This document shows positions 1-7,986 of a DNA stretch of 64,000 nucleotides, in pieces (positions within the stretch are counted from its first letter, which is position 1; the number at the start of each line of letters is the position of its first letter). The translations under genes and the position numbers were made by a program. The notes beneath the pieces are model-generated. The model was not told the DNA's origin. It did not search any database and worked only from the letters and a program-made list of their open reading frames with translations. The stretch comes from SIG307 sp045596385 (GTDB lineage Bacteria > Bacillota > Clostridia > Lachnospirales > Lachnospiraceae): assembly GCA_045596385.1 (NCBI GenBank), contig JAZOCC010000012.1, positions 1-64,000 on the forward strand, given 5' to 3'.

Positions 1-60
1 AATGTTTCTTTTTCCTTCTGTCATTTGTACTTTGTGTACCGGTTTCTTTTCTCTTGCCAT
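1..60 (-). CDS. IS256-family transposase, N-terminal 20 codons only (cut by window edge)
   Basis: Reading the minus strand from the ATG at 60 gives MAREKKPVHKVQMTEGKRNI, an opening I recognise from IS256-family (mutator-type) transposases, DDE enzymes that cut and paste their element. A strong AGGAGG lies just upstream (about 69-74). The catalytic region is outside the window. Family assignment rests on remembered similarity of 20 residues, so it is likely but not certain. Its position right against a truncated cls gene fits an insertion. Confidence 0.6.
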   Translation of the reverse strand, partial: MAREKKPVHKVQMTEGKRNI

Positions 61-141
61 AATAAAAGGCCTCCTATGATTTTTATTTTATCATAGAAGA
101 CCTTCCATGTCTTTATTTACAGAAAAACTTTCACAGGCTCA
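1..141. mobile_element. Left-over edge of an IS256-like insertion sequence
   Basis: The transposase start, its ribosome site and a short inverted repeat (CTATGAT ... ATCATAG, 74-96) sit immediately before sequence that continues as cardiolipin synthase. The outer end of the element is probably near 125-141, where 'TTTACAGAAAAACTTTCACAGG' type sequence resembles IS256-family termini. The exact boundary and target duplication cannot be fixed because the other end lies outside the window. Confidence 0.45.
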
Positions 142-736
142 TTTTTCTGTTTTCTACCCGGAGAAAGATAATAATTATAATATTCCCGGCGACGGTTTCA
201 TCCAACCATATGCCGACAGTCCCGTTGATTCCGAAAACGTCGGAGAACATGTTTATTTACAAATCATTAACAATGCCAAAGAATATCTTTACATTTATAC
301 CCCATACCTGATTATCGACGATGACATGATTACCGCGCTTACCTTAGCCGCAAAAAGCGGAATCGATGTCCGGATTATCACTCCTCATGTATGGGACAAG
401 TGGGCCGTTCACATGGCAACACGTTCCTATTACCGCGAACTGATTCATGCCGGTGTAAAAATCTACGAGTACTCTAAGGGCTTCCTCCACGCCAAAGTTT
501 TTGTGTCCGATGACACGGTAGCAACCGTAGGCACCACAAACCTGGATTTTCGCAGTCTGTATCTGCACTTTGAGTGTGGTACTTGCATTTACAATAACAG
601 TGCAATTTACGATATAAAAGCAGACTTCTTACATACCTTATCCGAGTGTCAGCAAATCAAAGAAGAAGATTGCAGTAAAAGTGTCTTCACGCGGCTTTTT
701 CAGGATATTCTTCGCCTGTTTGCACCACTGATGTAA
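107..736 (+). pseudogene. cls: Cardiolipin synthase, C-terminal remnant
   Basis: Cardiolipin synthase joins two phosphatidylglycerols at the membrane and needs two phospholipase-D HKD motifs. Only the second half is here: the ENVGEHVYLQII...YIYTPYLIIDDD stretch and one HKD motif (HAKVFVSDDTVATVGTTNLD). Normal length is near 480-510 residues with N-terminal membrane helices and a first HKD motif; this frame has 209. The first ~11 codons (MSLFTEKLSQA) probably come from the adjoining insertion sequence and homology starts around base 140. Loss of the first HKD motif and anchor makes it almost certainly inactive. The alternative, a free-standing half enzyme, is unlikely given the IS next door. 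Confidence 0.75.
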
Positions 737-788
737 CCCAGGCACCTACCTATGACACCAGAACCTAAACGCTTATTTATTCTCCTGA

Positions 789-1094
789 TTACCAACAATA
801 TCTTCGATTTGCAATACGATTTAACCACGCATTATGATTAAATTCCTCTCTTTTATTTTCTGGTAAAACATCCATAACTTTGCAGTCACAAAATATGTCG
901 TCCACTGAAACTCCATACAAACTACTCAGCAACAACACCTGTGATATAGTCGGTTCTATTTCTCCGGACTCCCACTGTTCTATCAGTTTTTCATCAAAAC
1001 CAAGTAATTCTGCAAGCGTTTCCCTCGAATAACCTGTGCATTCTCTGATTTTCAATAAATTTGACGATACCATATCGCACTTTCTCTCATCCAT
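789..1094 (-). CDS. Small XRE-family helix-turn-helix regulator
   Basis: A 101-residue protein with a Cro/C1-type helix-turn-helix in its first ~70 residues (IRECTGYSRETLAELLGF...LIEQWESGEIEPTISQVLLLSSLYGVSVDDIF). The 'W-x-S/N-G' turn and the ending 'YGVSVDDIF' are typical of XRE DNA-binding domains. The tail (about 35 residues, CDCKVMD...NHNAWLNRIANRRYCW) has no recognised domain. GGAGG lies about 13 bases before the first ATG; Met8 is an alternative start. It lies downstream of citrate synthase on the same strand but separated by 49 bases. Target genes cannot be told from sequence. Confidence 0.8.
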   Translation of the reverse strand: MDERKCDMVSSNLLKIRECTGYSRETLAELLGFDEKLIEQWESGEIEPTISQVLLLSSLYGVSVDDIFCDCKVMDVLPENKREEFNHNAWLNRIANRRYCW

Positions 1095-1143
1095 GTTATT
1101 TTATTTCCTCCAAAACTGTCTGATTTTTCCCAATATTTCTATA

Positions 1144-2490
1144 TTATCTGGCCTCCCTTGCCACATATTCTTTTTTACTTACAAGGCTCTTATATGCCGG
1201 ACGAATAATCTTATCCGTTGTTATCAATTCTTCCAGTCTGTGTGCGCTCCATCCTACAATTCTCGCAATGGCAAACAATGGAGTATACAATTCTCTCGGT
1301 ATGCTAAGCATTTCATAGACAAAACCACTGTAAAAATCCACATTAGGACTTACACCCTTAAATATTTGACGTTGCTCTGCAATAAGCTGCGGAGCAATTT
1401 TTTCGATATTATTATAAAGAAGCATATCTTTCTCCCGCCCTTTTTCACACGCAAGCTTTTCTACAAAACCTTTAAATACCTGTTCTCTAGGATCAGAAAG
1501 AGAATATACAGCGTGTCCCATTCCGTAAATGAGTCCTTTATGATCAAATGCTTCTTTTTTTAGTATCTTACTTAGATATGTGGCAATTTCATCCTCATCT
1601 GCATAATCCTTTACATGAGCCTTAATATCATCCATCATATTCATTACCATTAGGTTTGCACCACCATGTTTTTTTCCTTTCAGCGAAGACATTGCTGCTG
1701 CAATGACTGAGTAGGTATCTGAACCGGATGAAGTTACAACCCTTGTGGTAAATGTGGAATTATTTCCACCTCCATGCTCCATATGTAATAACAGTGCAAT
1801 ATCCAGCACTCGTGCTTCCAATTCCGAATACTGCATATCCGGTCTTAACACGCGTAGGAAGTTTTCAGCAATAGAAAGTTCCTTCTTTGGTCTGTGAATA
1901 TACATACTCCCATCTTTTTCATAATGGTTATATGCATGGTAAGCATATACTGCTATCATAGGAAAGGTAGCTATCAGCTGCATACTCTGTCTAAGTACAT
2001 TCGGTATCTCCAAATTATCTTTTTTCTTATCATAAGACCCAAGTGTAAGAATACTTCTTGTCATAGCTCCCATAATATCCGCAGACGGAGCTTTCATAAT
2101 AACATCTCTTGTAAAATTAGTCGGAAACTTCATACAGGTGGCTAGTTTCTCCTGAAATTCCTTTAACTGCTCAACTGTTGGCAGTTCCCCAAACAAAAGC
2201 AGATAGGCTCCTTCTTCAAAAATGAACCTTTTTCCCTTATTTCCTTCCACTAAATCCCTTATGTTATATCCACGATAAGACAATTCCCCATCACAAGGGT
2301 ATTTTTGACCATCCCGATACTCAAATGCTTTAATATCTGAAATATTTGTAAGTCCGGTCAATACTCCCTGTCCTTTTTCATCACGCAGTCCTCTCTTTAC
2401 TTCATACTCTGCATACAAGTTTTTACTAATGCTATCATTTTTCTCGCAGAGAGTTGCCTGACTTTCCACATAACTTATAAAATCCTGCAT
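1144..2490 (-). CDS. gltA: Citrate synthase
   Basis: Condenses acetyl-CoA with oxaloacetate to citrate, feeding 2-oxoglutarate and glutamate synthesis in fermenting Clostridia. The 448-residue length fits. Visible signatures are the N-terminal 'GVLTGLTNISDI...GELSYRGYNIRDLV', 'HMEHGGGNNSTFTTRVVTSSGSDTYS' (first active-site His and substrate loop), 'YGMGHAVYSLSDPR' (second catalytic His) and 'SPNVDFYSG' carrying the catalytic Asp. The ribosome site AAGGAGAGAG overlaps the end of the flavodoxin gene, 13 bases upstream, so the two are probably co-transcribed and the gene may belong to the MarR-controlled group. No aconitase or isocitrate dehydrogenase is adjacent. Confidence 0.95.
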   Translation of the reverse strand: MQDFISYVESQATLCEKNDSISKNLYAEYEVKRGLRDEKGQGVLTGLTNISDIKAFEYRDGQKYPCDGELSYRGYNIRDLVEGNKGKRFIFEEGAYLLLFGELPTVEQLKEFQEKLATCMKFPTNFTRDVIMKAPSADIMGAMTRSILTLGSYDKKKDNLEIPNVLRQSMQLIATFPMIAVYAYHAYNHYEKDGSMYIHRPKKELSIAENFLRVLRPDMQYSELEARVLDIALLLHMEHGGGNNSTFTTRVVTSSGSDTYSVIAAAMSSLKGKKHGGANLMVMNMMDDIKAHVKDYADEDEIATYLSKILKKEAFDHKGLIYGMGHAVYSLSDPREQVFKGFVEKLACEKGREKDMLLYNNIEKIAPQLIAEQRQIFKGVSPNVDFYSGFVYEMLSIPRELYTPLFAIARIVGWSAHRLEELITTDKIIRPAYKSLVSKKEYVAREAR

Positions 2491-2503
2491 CCATCTCTCT
2501 CCT

Positions 2504-3010
2504 TTACATGCTTATAGCATTTCTAATGAATATTTCCAGTTGTTTTAAATCTTCTTCATCCGGATGCAACAGCCCGGCATCATACATCTGCCAAGTCTCG
2601 CACTTTACCTCATCTGACATTTTCCCACTCATAACTGCAATTCTTTCTTTGATTTCATCATTCATTCTGCCCTGACACATAAAAAATCCTTTGTCTTCAT
2701 ATTCTTCCGGCATCCACACATCCACATTTTTACGGATTTTCTTATAATATTCCTGTGAATTCCCCATACCACAAGTACCAAATAGAGCAATCTTTTTTCC
2801 CTCCAGCATTTCCAATACATCAGCAACATCCATGGAACATGAATTTCTGTTTGTGTAAAAACCGATGAAATATAAATCAGCAACTTCTGTACCATCGAAT
2901 TCTGATACCTTCTTTATGTCTCTTTCTTCTCCTTCCAGACACCTATATATGTGTTCCGCAAGTTTTTGAGTATTCCCTGTCCTGCTATCATAAATAACCT
3001 GATACTTCAT
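2504..3010 (-). CDS. Flavodoxin-family protein
   Basis: A short-chain flavodoxin fold of 168 residues that should bind FMN and shuttle electrons. The N-terminal phosphate loop is plain (YDSRTGNTQKLAEHI), followed by the alternating strands of the fold ('DLYFIGFYTNRNSCS', 'KKIALFGTCGMG'). The start chosen is the ATG at 3010, because AGGAGG sits at 3019-3024; a longer frame would begin on top of that site. A 16-bp palindrome shared with the marR and kinase leaders lies directly upstream (3028-3043). A MarR regulator next to a flavodoxin recalls the bilirubin-reductase loci (BilQ/BilS), but no reductase like BilR is present, so the partner is unknown. Confidence 0.85.
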   Translation of the reverse strand: MKYQVIYDSRTGNTQKLAEHIYRCLEGEERDIKKVSEFDGTEVADLYFIGFYTNRNSCSMDVADVLEMLEGKKIALFGTCGMGNSQEYYKKIRKNVDVWMPEEYEDKGFFMCQGRMNDEIKERIAVMSGKMSDEVKCETWQMYDAGLLHPDEEDLKQLEIFIRNAISM

Positions 3011-3027
3011 ATAATCCGTCCTCCTTT

Positions 3028-3043
3028 GGTTCATCAGCGAACT
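3028..3043. promoter_or_regulatory. Putative MarR operator, copy 3 (before flavodoxin)
   Basis: GGTTCAT-CA-GCGAACT is an imperfect copy of the perfect palindrome found at 3673-3688. It fills most of the 35-base gap between the kinase stop and the flavodoxin start and lies 2-4 bases upstream of AGGAGG. Confidence 0.55.
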
Positions 3044-3045
3044 AT

Positions 3046-3657
3046 TTACTTGTGATTATCCATTTCTTCACAAACAGTATTTACAATCGTTTCTTTTGTG
3101 ATTTTAGAAACATCATAAGTCAAATCATAATTTTCTGTATTTTTCCATTCCTTATGTGTCAACATACGAAAATAAATGCTTCTTTGCTTATCCTTATTTG
3201 TCATTATCCTTCCGACTTCCACATTGGGAAAAGTACCCTTACACTGATGCAAATAAACACTCTTAATATCACTTCTGCTACTATGTAAAAAAACTTTCAA
3301 AAAATCATCTGATTCATCTAAGATTCCGCACACAGCTCCACCTACGAATACTGCCGGTTCTCTGGCGCATAACTGAGCTACCGTTTCCTTTAATTCCCGA
3401 AACAGCTCCCGTATCAATTTTTCTACTTCATCCTTTAACTCTGCCTCATGATTTGCAATCACTGCAATATTATATAAAATACTTTCCTTTTTCTTTTCTT
3501 CAAAATTTTTAAGTAAGGTGAGTTTGTATCCCATCCTTTCGGCTTCTGTAATAATCCCCAACTCATCATAAAACGGAATACCTTTTATTTCTGCGATTTT
3601 TCTTCCAAGTTCCCAGCCACCTGTTCCATATTCTCTTTCAATTGCAAGTGATTTCAT
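3046..3657 (-). CDS. Cytidylate-kinase-like family protein
   Basis: A 203-residue P-loop kinase-like protein. The opening 'IEREYGTGGWELGRKIAEIKGIPFYDE' corresponds to the 'GRQYGSGGREIGKKLAEKLG' motif of the cytidylate-kinase-like family, which departs from the classical GxxGxGKS loop of true CMP kinases. Further marks are 'AREPAVFVGGAVCGILDE' (the GRxAdxIL region) and the late 'YFRMLTHKEWKNTENYDLTYDVSKI' resembling the WGxxxNYDLxxdt motif that ends the family. The substrate is unknown; these proteins often accompany regulators rather than replace Cmk. AAAGGAG precedes the ATG, and a perfect 16-bp palindrome lies 2 bases beyond that. Confidence 0.75.
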   Translation of the reverse strand: MKSLAIEREYGTGGWELGRKIAEIKGIPFYDELGIITEAERMGYKLTLLKNFEEKKKESILYNIAVIANHEAELKDEVEKLIRELFRELKETVAQLCAREPAVFVGGAVCGILDESDDFLKVFLHSSRSDIKSVYLHQCKGTFPNVEVGRIMTNKDKQRSIYFRMLTHKEWKNTENYDLTYDVSKITKETIVNTVCEEMDNHK

Positions 3658-3672
3658 ATACTCATCTCCTTT

Positions 3673-3688
3673 AGTTCGCCAGCGAACT
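3673..3688. promoter_or_regulatory. Putative MarR operator, copy 2 (perfect palindrome before kinase-like gene)
   Basis: AGTTCGC-CA-GCGAACT has two perfect 7-bp arms and a 2-bp centre, the size expected for a MarR dimer. It lies between marR and the kinase-like gene, just upstream of the latter's ribosome site. Related copies occur at 3028 and 4152, each directly before a ribosome site. Confidence 0.65.
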
Positions 3689-3704
3689 TTTCAGGTAAAT
3701 TTTT

Positions 3705-4139
3705 TTACTCTCCCAGTTCCCGATTAATATTTTCACTCATTTTTGCTATTACTCTTTTTACGACAGCCAACTCATCAGAATCAATTTCCTTCTGCATAAT
3801 CTCTTTACACTCTGAATAAATCTGATTCATTTTGTTGATAACCTCATTTGACTTTTCAGTCAATCGGATATGTAAAATTCTGCGGTCATTCTCATCTTCA
3901 ATAATTTGTATAAATCCACCATTACGAAGATTTTCAATAGATTTTGAAATATGCGCTTTAGACAAATGTTTCCTTTCTATAATGCCCTTTGCTGTATCCA
4001 CTTCTTTTTCTTTTCGCAAAAATACCAGAATATCCAACTCTACCGGACGCAAATCATACTCCTGCATAATAGGATCTGATTTTCTTGCAAGAAGTTTTTT
4101 TAATTGTATTCCTGACATTACAACATCATTTGTTTCCAT
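3705..4139 (-). CDS. MarR-family transcriptional regulator
   Basis: A 144-residue winged-helix repressor. The recognition region (GIIERKHLSKAHISKSIENLRNGGFIQIIEDENDRRILHIRLTEK) shows the MarR helix-turn-helix followed by the 'D.RR' wing. The start is the ATG at 4139, with GGAGG at about 4144-4148; the longer frame would run through the ribosome site and operator. A consensus sigma-A promoter (4180-4208) and a 16-bp palindrome (4152-4167) stand upstream, so self-regulation is likely. The same palindrome before the kinase-like and flavodoxin genes suggests they form its regulon. The ligand is unknown. Confidence 0.88.
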   Translation of the reverse strand: METNDVVMSGIQLKKLLARKSDPIMQEYDLRPVELDILVFLRKEKEVDTAKGIIERKHLSKAHISKSIENLRNGGFIQIIEDENDRRILHIRLTEKSNEVINKMNQIYSECKEIMQKEIDSDELAVVKRVIAKMSENINRELGE

Positions 4140-4151
4140 AACCCCTCCATT

Positions 4152-4167
4152 AGTTCGCCAAGAAACT
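4152..4167. promoter_or_regulatory. Putative MarR operator, copy 1 (before marR)
   Basis: AGTTCGC-CA-AGAAACT is an imperfect version of the 16-bp palindrome, lying about 12 bases downstream of the marR -10 box and 3 bases upstream of its ribosome site. A repressor bound here would block transcription start or elongation. Confidence 0.55.
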
Positions 4168-4179
4168 ATCAACACTTTA

Positions 4180-4208
4180 ATTATAGTACTTTATATCCAT
4201 ATTGTCAA
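4180..4208 (-). promoter_or_regulatory. Sigma-A promoter of marR
   Basis: On the minus strand TTGACA (4208-4203), a 17-base spacer and TATAAT (4185-4180) match consensus exactly. It is the only strong promoter visible for the marR-kinase-flavodoxin-citrate synthase group. Confidence 0.85.
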
Positions 4209-4270
4209 TTCACTGCACAATTATTTCACAAGCCTATAACTTTTCGTCAAAAATATTTTTCCTTTAATAA

Positions 4271-4936
4271 CTATATGTATGTTCCTGCTGACTTTGGAAT
4301 AATGAATAGTTTTAGTATCGCCTTGACAATCTTCCACATACCTTCCATTACCCATTCATTTGCCCAATTAAGCGGATATCGAAGAATTCCGGTTGCTACG
4401 CAGACAAACAAAAATATAGGTGCATACTTTCTTATTCTCCCATAAAAATTCTTTACCCTTGGGACCAGTTCCATCAACACATTTGAACCATCTAACGGCG
4501 GAATAGGTATCAGATTAAATGTTCCTAATCCAATATTTACCACAGCACAATAATAGAACCATACACCGATTGCGAATCCTTTCCGGTAGCATAATCCATA
4601 CAATAACATACTGATAAATGCCACCAGATAATTCATTATCGGTCCCGCCAATGCAACCATTATAATGCCTTGCTTCCTGTTCTTATAACATCCTACATTA
4701 ATCCGCACCGGTTTAGCCCAACCCATGCGAAACAGAACTAAGCAAATTGTTCCCCAAAGATCCATGTGTGCAAACGGATTCAAAGTCAATCTTCCATCCC
4801 GCTTAGGCGTAGGATCACCCAGCTTGTATGACACAAACCCATGAGCATATTCGTGCACCGTAATCGCAATTAACATTGCCGGAATCATATATATTAAATT
4901 TTGCAAAATCTGACGCACATAAATCATTTTAAACAT
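4271..4936 (-). CDS. Site-2 protease family (M50) membrane metalloprotease
   Basis: An intramembrane zinc protease of about 221 residues, the compact rhomboid-sized group common in Firmicutes. Helix 1 carries the zinc motif HEYAH ('AITVHEYAHGFVSYKLGDPTPK') and a later helix carries 'NLIPIPPLDGSNVL', whose Asp completes the site. Five to six hydrophobic segments are visible. Substrates are unknown. The ATG at 4936 follows AGGTGAG by six bases and is preferred to an upstream GTG. It lies 27 bases downstream of the zinc-ribbon membrane protein, so they may be co-transcribed. Confidence 0.9.
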   Translation of the reverse strand: MFKMIYVRQILQNLIYMIPAMLIAITVHEYAHGFVSYKLGDPTPKRDGRLTLNPFAHMDLWGTICLVLFRMGWAKPVRINVGCYKNRKQGIIMVALAGPIMNYLVAFISMLLYGLCYRKGFAIGVWFYYCAVVNIGLGTFNLIPIPPLDGSNVLMELVPRVKNFYGRIRKYAPIFLFVCVATGILRYPLNWANEWVMEGMWKIVKAILKLFIIPKSAGTYI

Positions 4937-4963
4937 TATTCTCACCTAAATATCACATTCGTT

Positions 4964-5347
4964 TTATGTTCTATGAATCGATTTGTGTCCACAGGTAGGG
5001 CAAGTCACTTCTATCTTGCCCTTTCTCTTCGGCACGCGAATCGTTCTGCCGCACCGTTTACAAGTAAATATTTTATAGTCCTTCCGTTGTTCCCATTTTA
5101 ACTTCTGCAAGCTTAAAAATTTCTGAAATCGTCTGTTTTCCGCACTACGGTTCATAATGTCCTTTGACATACAACGATACAGGGCATAGGCTATTCCCAC
5201 GATAGAAAATGTATAAAACACGGAAAGCTTTGTCAAAAGTGAAAGCAGATAACAGGCAACCGATACCCACAATGCCGCCTTTGCCAAATCATCCGTTCCG
5301 TTTCTTCCCTGCATGAAATTCCGAAAAAAGTTACCGATTTTTTTCAT
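4964..5347 (-). CDS. Membrane protein with C-terminal zinc ribbon
   Basis: A 127-residue protein with one long or two short hydrophobic segments near residues 23-58 (AALWVSVACYLLSLLTKLSVF, FSIVGIAYALYRC) and a cytosolic tail ending in a four-cysteine ribbon (FTCKRCGRTIRVPKRKGKIEVTCPTCGHKS). The two CxxC pairs 17-18 residues apart should hold zinc. The function is not established. It follows dnaK by 41 bases on the same strand and precedes the site-2 protease, suggesting one transcription unit with the chaperones. Confidence 0.8.
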   Translation of the reverse strand: MKKIGNFFRNFMQGRNGTDDLAKAALWVSVACYLLSLLTKLSVFYTFSIVGIAYALYRCMSKDIMNRSAENRRFQKFLSLQKLKWEQRKDYKIFTCKRCGRTIRVPKRKGKIEVTCPTCGHKSIHRT

Positions 5348-5388
5348 TTTCTTTTACTCCTTCCAACCATACATCAATTTATGATGTA

Positions 5389-7158
5389 CTACATCCCACC
5401 GTTTAACAGACTGTCTGCGGATGCTTCCAATTGTGCCTTACACCGGCGCAAATCCTCGATTTCTTCCTTTGTGATGTTATCCACCCGTATCTTGGTAATC
5501 AGCTTCTGTAATTGTGCACTGTCTGCTTTGATTTGCTTTTTCTTTGCCTTATCTGTCTGCTTTCCTGCAACCTTTAAGGCCTGCTGTACCCGGTTAAGAA
5601 GATGCTGTGCATCTCCCAGTTCCTCCAGTGCCTCCGTCCGCAGATTGTCTTGTCCGGCATATCGGTGAGCATCCCTGATGGCCTGTTCAATTTCCGCATC
5701 CGACATCCGGTCTCCGGCGGTGATGGTAATGGACTGCTCCTTTAACGTATCCAAATCCTTCGCGGATACTTTCAGAATACCGTTGGTATCAATATCAAAG
5801 GTCACCTCGATTTGCGGCACTCCGGCAGGTGCTTTACGAATTCCCTTTAATTTAAACTTTCCGATGGACTTATTATCCCGTGCCATCGGGCGTTCCCCCT
5901 GCAGGACATTGATTTCTACATCTCTCTGATACGGCGCCGCCGTGGTAAATACCTTGGAATACTTTACCGGAAGCGTAGAATTTCGTTCCACCAGCCGGGT
6001 CGCCACACCTCCCATGGTTTCAATGGAAAGACTCAACGGAATCACATCCAACAGTAGCAAACTGCTTCCTGTCCCTACGGTCATTAATGCATTACCCTGT
6101 AAGGTACTGCCTAAAATCGCCGCACCGTTTGCCACACACTCATCCGGGTTAATATTACGGGACGGTTCCTTTCCGGTCAGTTCCCGCACCTTCCTCTGTA
6201 CCACCGGCATCCGGGTAGATCCGCCCACCAAAAGCACTCTGCCCAGCTCTGATGCCGCAATTCCCGCATCGGACAAGGCATTTTGTACCGGCAGTGCGGT
6301 ACGCTCTACCAAATCCTTTACCAGCTCCTCAAACTTCATTCTGGACAACGTCATATCAAGATGTAACGGCTCGCCCTTCGTCTGCACCAGATACGGCAGC
6401 ACAATATGAGCCGTTTCCGCGGAAGAGAGTTCCTTCTTTGCCTGCTCTGCAGCCTCCCGTACCCTCTGCATAATTGCAAAATCCTTGGACAAATCATAAT
6501 GCTGTTCTTCCTTAAACTGCTTCACAATCCAGTTTACAATCCGTTCGTCAAAATCGTCGCCGCCCAGGTGATTGTCGCCGGAAGTTGCCAACACTTCAAT
6601 CACGCCTTCACCGATTTCAATAATCGAGACATCAAAGGTACCGCCACCCAAATCATACACCATGACCTTTTGATTTTCTCCATGATTTAAGCCGTAGGAA
6701 AGTGCCGCGCTTGTAGGTTCGTTCACAATGCGAAGCACATTCAGTCCCGCGATTTTCCCCGCGTCCTTCGTCGCCTGTCTCTGAATATCATTAAAATATG
6801 CCGGTACGGTAATCACTGCATCCGTCACCTGTTCACCGAGGAATTCTTCTGCATCTTTCTTTAACTGCATCAAAATCATGGCACTGATGGTCTGCGGCTT
6901 GTATTCCGTTCCGTCAATCCGCACACTCCAATCCGTCCCCATATGACGCTTTACCGAACTGATTGTACGGTCCGCATTGGTCACTGCCTGTCGCCTTGCT
7001 GCTTCTCCGATAAGACGTTCTCCGTTCTTCGTAAACGCCACCACACTGGGCGTAGTCATTTTTCCCGCACCGTTCGGTATCATTACCGGCGCTTCGTTTT
7101 CCACTACCGATACGCAGCTGTTTGTAGTTCCCAAATCAATTCCGATTACCTTTCCCAT
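5389..7158 (-). CDS. dnaK: Hsp70 chaperone DnaK (589 residues)
   Basis: An ATP-driven Hsp70. The ATPase domain shows 'IGIDLGTTNSCVSV', 'VYDLGGGTFDVSIIEIG' and 'LLVGGSTRMPVVQ'; the substrate-binding domain begins near 'VTFDIDTNGILKVSAKD'. The helical lid is short, giving 589 residues against the usual 610-640. The ATG at 7158 has GGAGG eight bases upstream. It lies 21 bases behind a J-domain gene and a DUF5685 gene, with no grpE or hrcA and no CIRCE. It is therefore probably an accessory Hsp70 pair rather than the main heat-shock copy; the hrcA-grpE-dnaK-dnaJ operon would be elsewhere. Confidence 0.93.
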   Translation of the reverse strand: MGKVIGIDLGTTNSCVSVVENEAPVMIPNGAGKMTTPSVVAFTKNGERLIGEAARRQAVTNADRTISSVKRHMGTDWSVRIDGTEYKPQTISAMILMQLKKDAEEFLGEQVTDAVITVPAYFNDIQRQATKDAGKIAGLNVLRIVNEPTSAALSYGLNHGENQKVMVYDLGGGTFDVSIIEIGEGVIEVLATSGDNHLGGDDFDERIVNWIVKQFKEEQHYDLSKDFAIMQRVREAAEQAKKELSSAETAHIVLPYLVQTKGEPLHLDMTLSRMKFEELVKDLVERTALPVQNALSDAGIAASELGRVLLVGGSTRMPVVQRKVRELTGKEPSRNINPDECVANGAAILGSTLQGNALMTVGTGSSLLLLDVIPLSLSIETMGGVATRLVERNSTLPVKYSKVFTTAAPYQRDVEINVLQGERPMARDNKSIGKFKLKGIRKAPAGVPQIEVTFDIDTNGILKVSAKDLDTLKEQSITITAGDRMSDAEIEQAIRDAHRYAGQDNLRTEALEELGDAQHLLNRVQQALKVAGKQTDKAKKKQIKADSAQLQKLITKIRVDNITKEEIEDLRRCKAQLEASADSLLNGGM

Positions 7159-7179
7159 CTTATCCCTCCGATCTATCAA

Positions 7180-7986
7180 TTAATAACAACAACATGAACA
7201 AAATAACTGCATCGCACAACAGGTTCTGCAAAATCTGCCGAATCCGTCTCCGTATCTGGAATACTCCGCCCCGGCGGAATTATACGCCGTTTCTGAGCTT
7301 CGAATATCCTGCATTGCTTTTGCATAAACCGCATTATTCGGTTCCGCCTGTACCGCCCGACCGATATGCTCCGTGGCCTGTACATAATCTCCCAGTCCAA
7401 AGGCAGTAATCGCACTTAAATAATACCATCTGGCATTCCGCGAAGCACTGACCATAGCATTTAATTCATTTCTTGCATACCGATAATTTCCAACATTAAT
7501 AAATTCAATAATACGACGAAATTCCATTCCGTCTCCCGATTCTGCCACCGGCCGGTCCGGTCCTCCGGTTCTGCGCTGTCCGAAATGAAAGAAATCTTCG
7601 AACCCAAACGGGTCAAAATCCGCACCCCATCCGCTGTTCTGTCCCTGACCTCCGCGATATGCACCACCACCGTAGCTTCCTCCCGAAGTACCACTGTGGC
7701 CTCCGGCACCGTTGGTCCCGTTACTGTATGCCCCTCCATATGCACTGCCACCCTGGCTTCCACCGTATCCGGTACCATACCCACCGGTTTGTCGTCCGAC
7801 ATATTTCTCCGGATTACTTAACATATCGTAAGCTTCGTTGATTTCATTCATCTTCTCCGCAGCCTTCGGATCATTGGGATGTAAATCCGGGTGATATTCT
7901 TTTGCCTTCTGTCTGTAGGCCCGTTTGATTTCGTCCTTCGTTGCCCCTTGCGAAATCCCGAGCACTTTATACGGATCCGTTACCAT
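7180..7986 (-). CDS. J-domain protein with Gly-rich linker and helical repeats
   Basis: A 268-residue DnaJ-like co-chaperone. Residues 1-65 form the J domain with the HPD motif (AKEYHPDLHPNDPKAAEKMNEINEAYDML) that stimulates Hsp70 ATPase. Then come ~70 residues of Gly/Tyr/Ser-rich linker, and a C-terminal half with TPR-like helices (AGVQ.. type 'YYLSAITAFGLGDYVQATEHIGRAVQAEPNNAVYAKAM'). It lacks the DnaJ zinc-finger and peptide-binding domains. The extreme tail is cysteine-rich (FCRTCCAMQLFCSCCCY), possibly for lipid or metal attachment. It overlaps the DUF5685 gene by 20 bases and is followed by dnaK, so the three act together. Confidence 0.88.
   Translation of the reverse strand: MVTDPYKVLGISQGATKDEIKRAYRQKAKEYHPDLHPNDPKAAEKMNEINEAYDMLSNPEKYVGRQTGGYGTGYGGSQGGSAYGGAYSNGTNGAGGHSGTSGGSYGGGAYRGGQGQNSGWGADFDPFGFEDFFHFGQRRTGGPDRPVAESGDGMEFRRIIEFINVGNYRYARNELNAMVSASRNARWYYLSAITAFGLGDYVQATEHIGRAVQAEPNNAVYAKAMQDIRSSETAYNSAGAEYSRYGDGFGRFCRTCCAMQLFCSCCCY

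Noticed and set aside
2504..4208. Complete bilirubin-reductase (BilQRS) locus
   Set aside because: MarR and flavodoxin are present, but no old-yellow-enzyme-like reductase (BilR) lies in the window.
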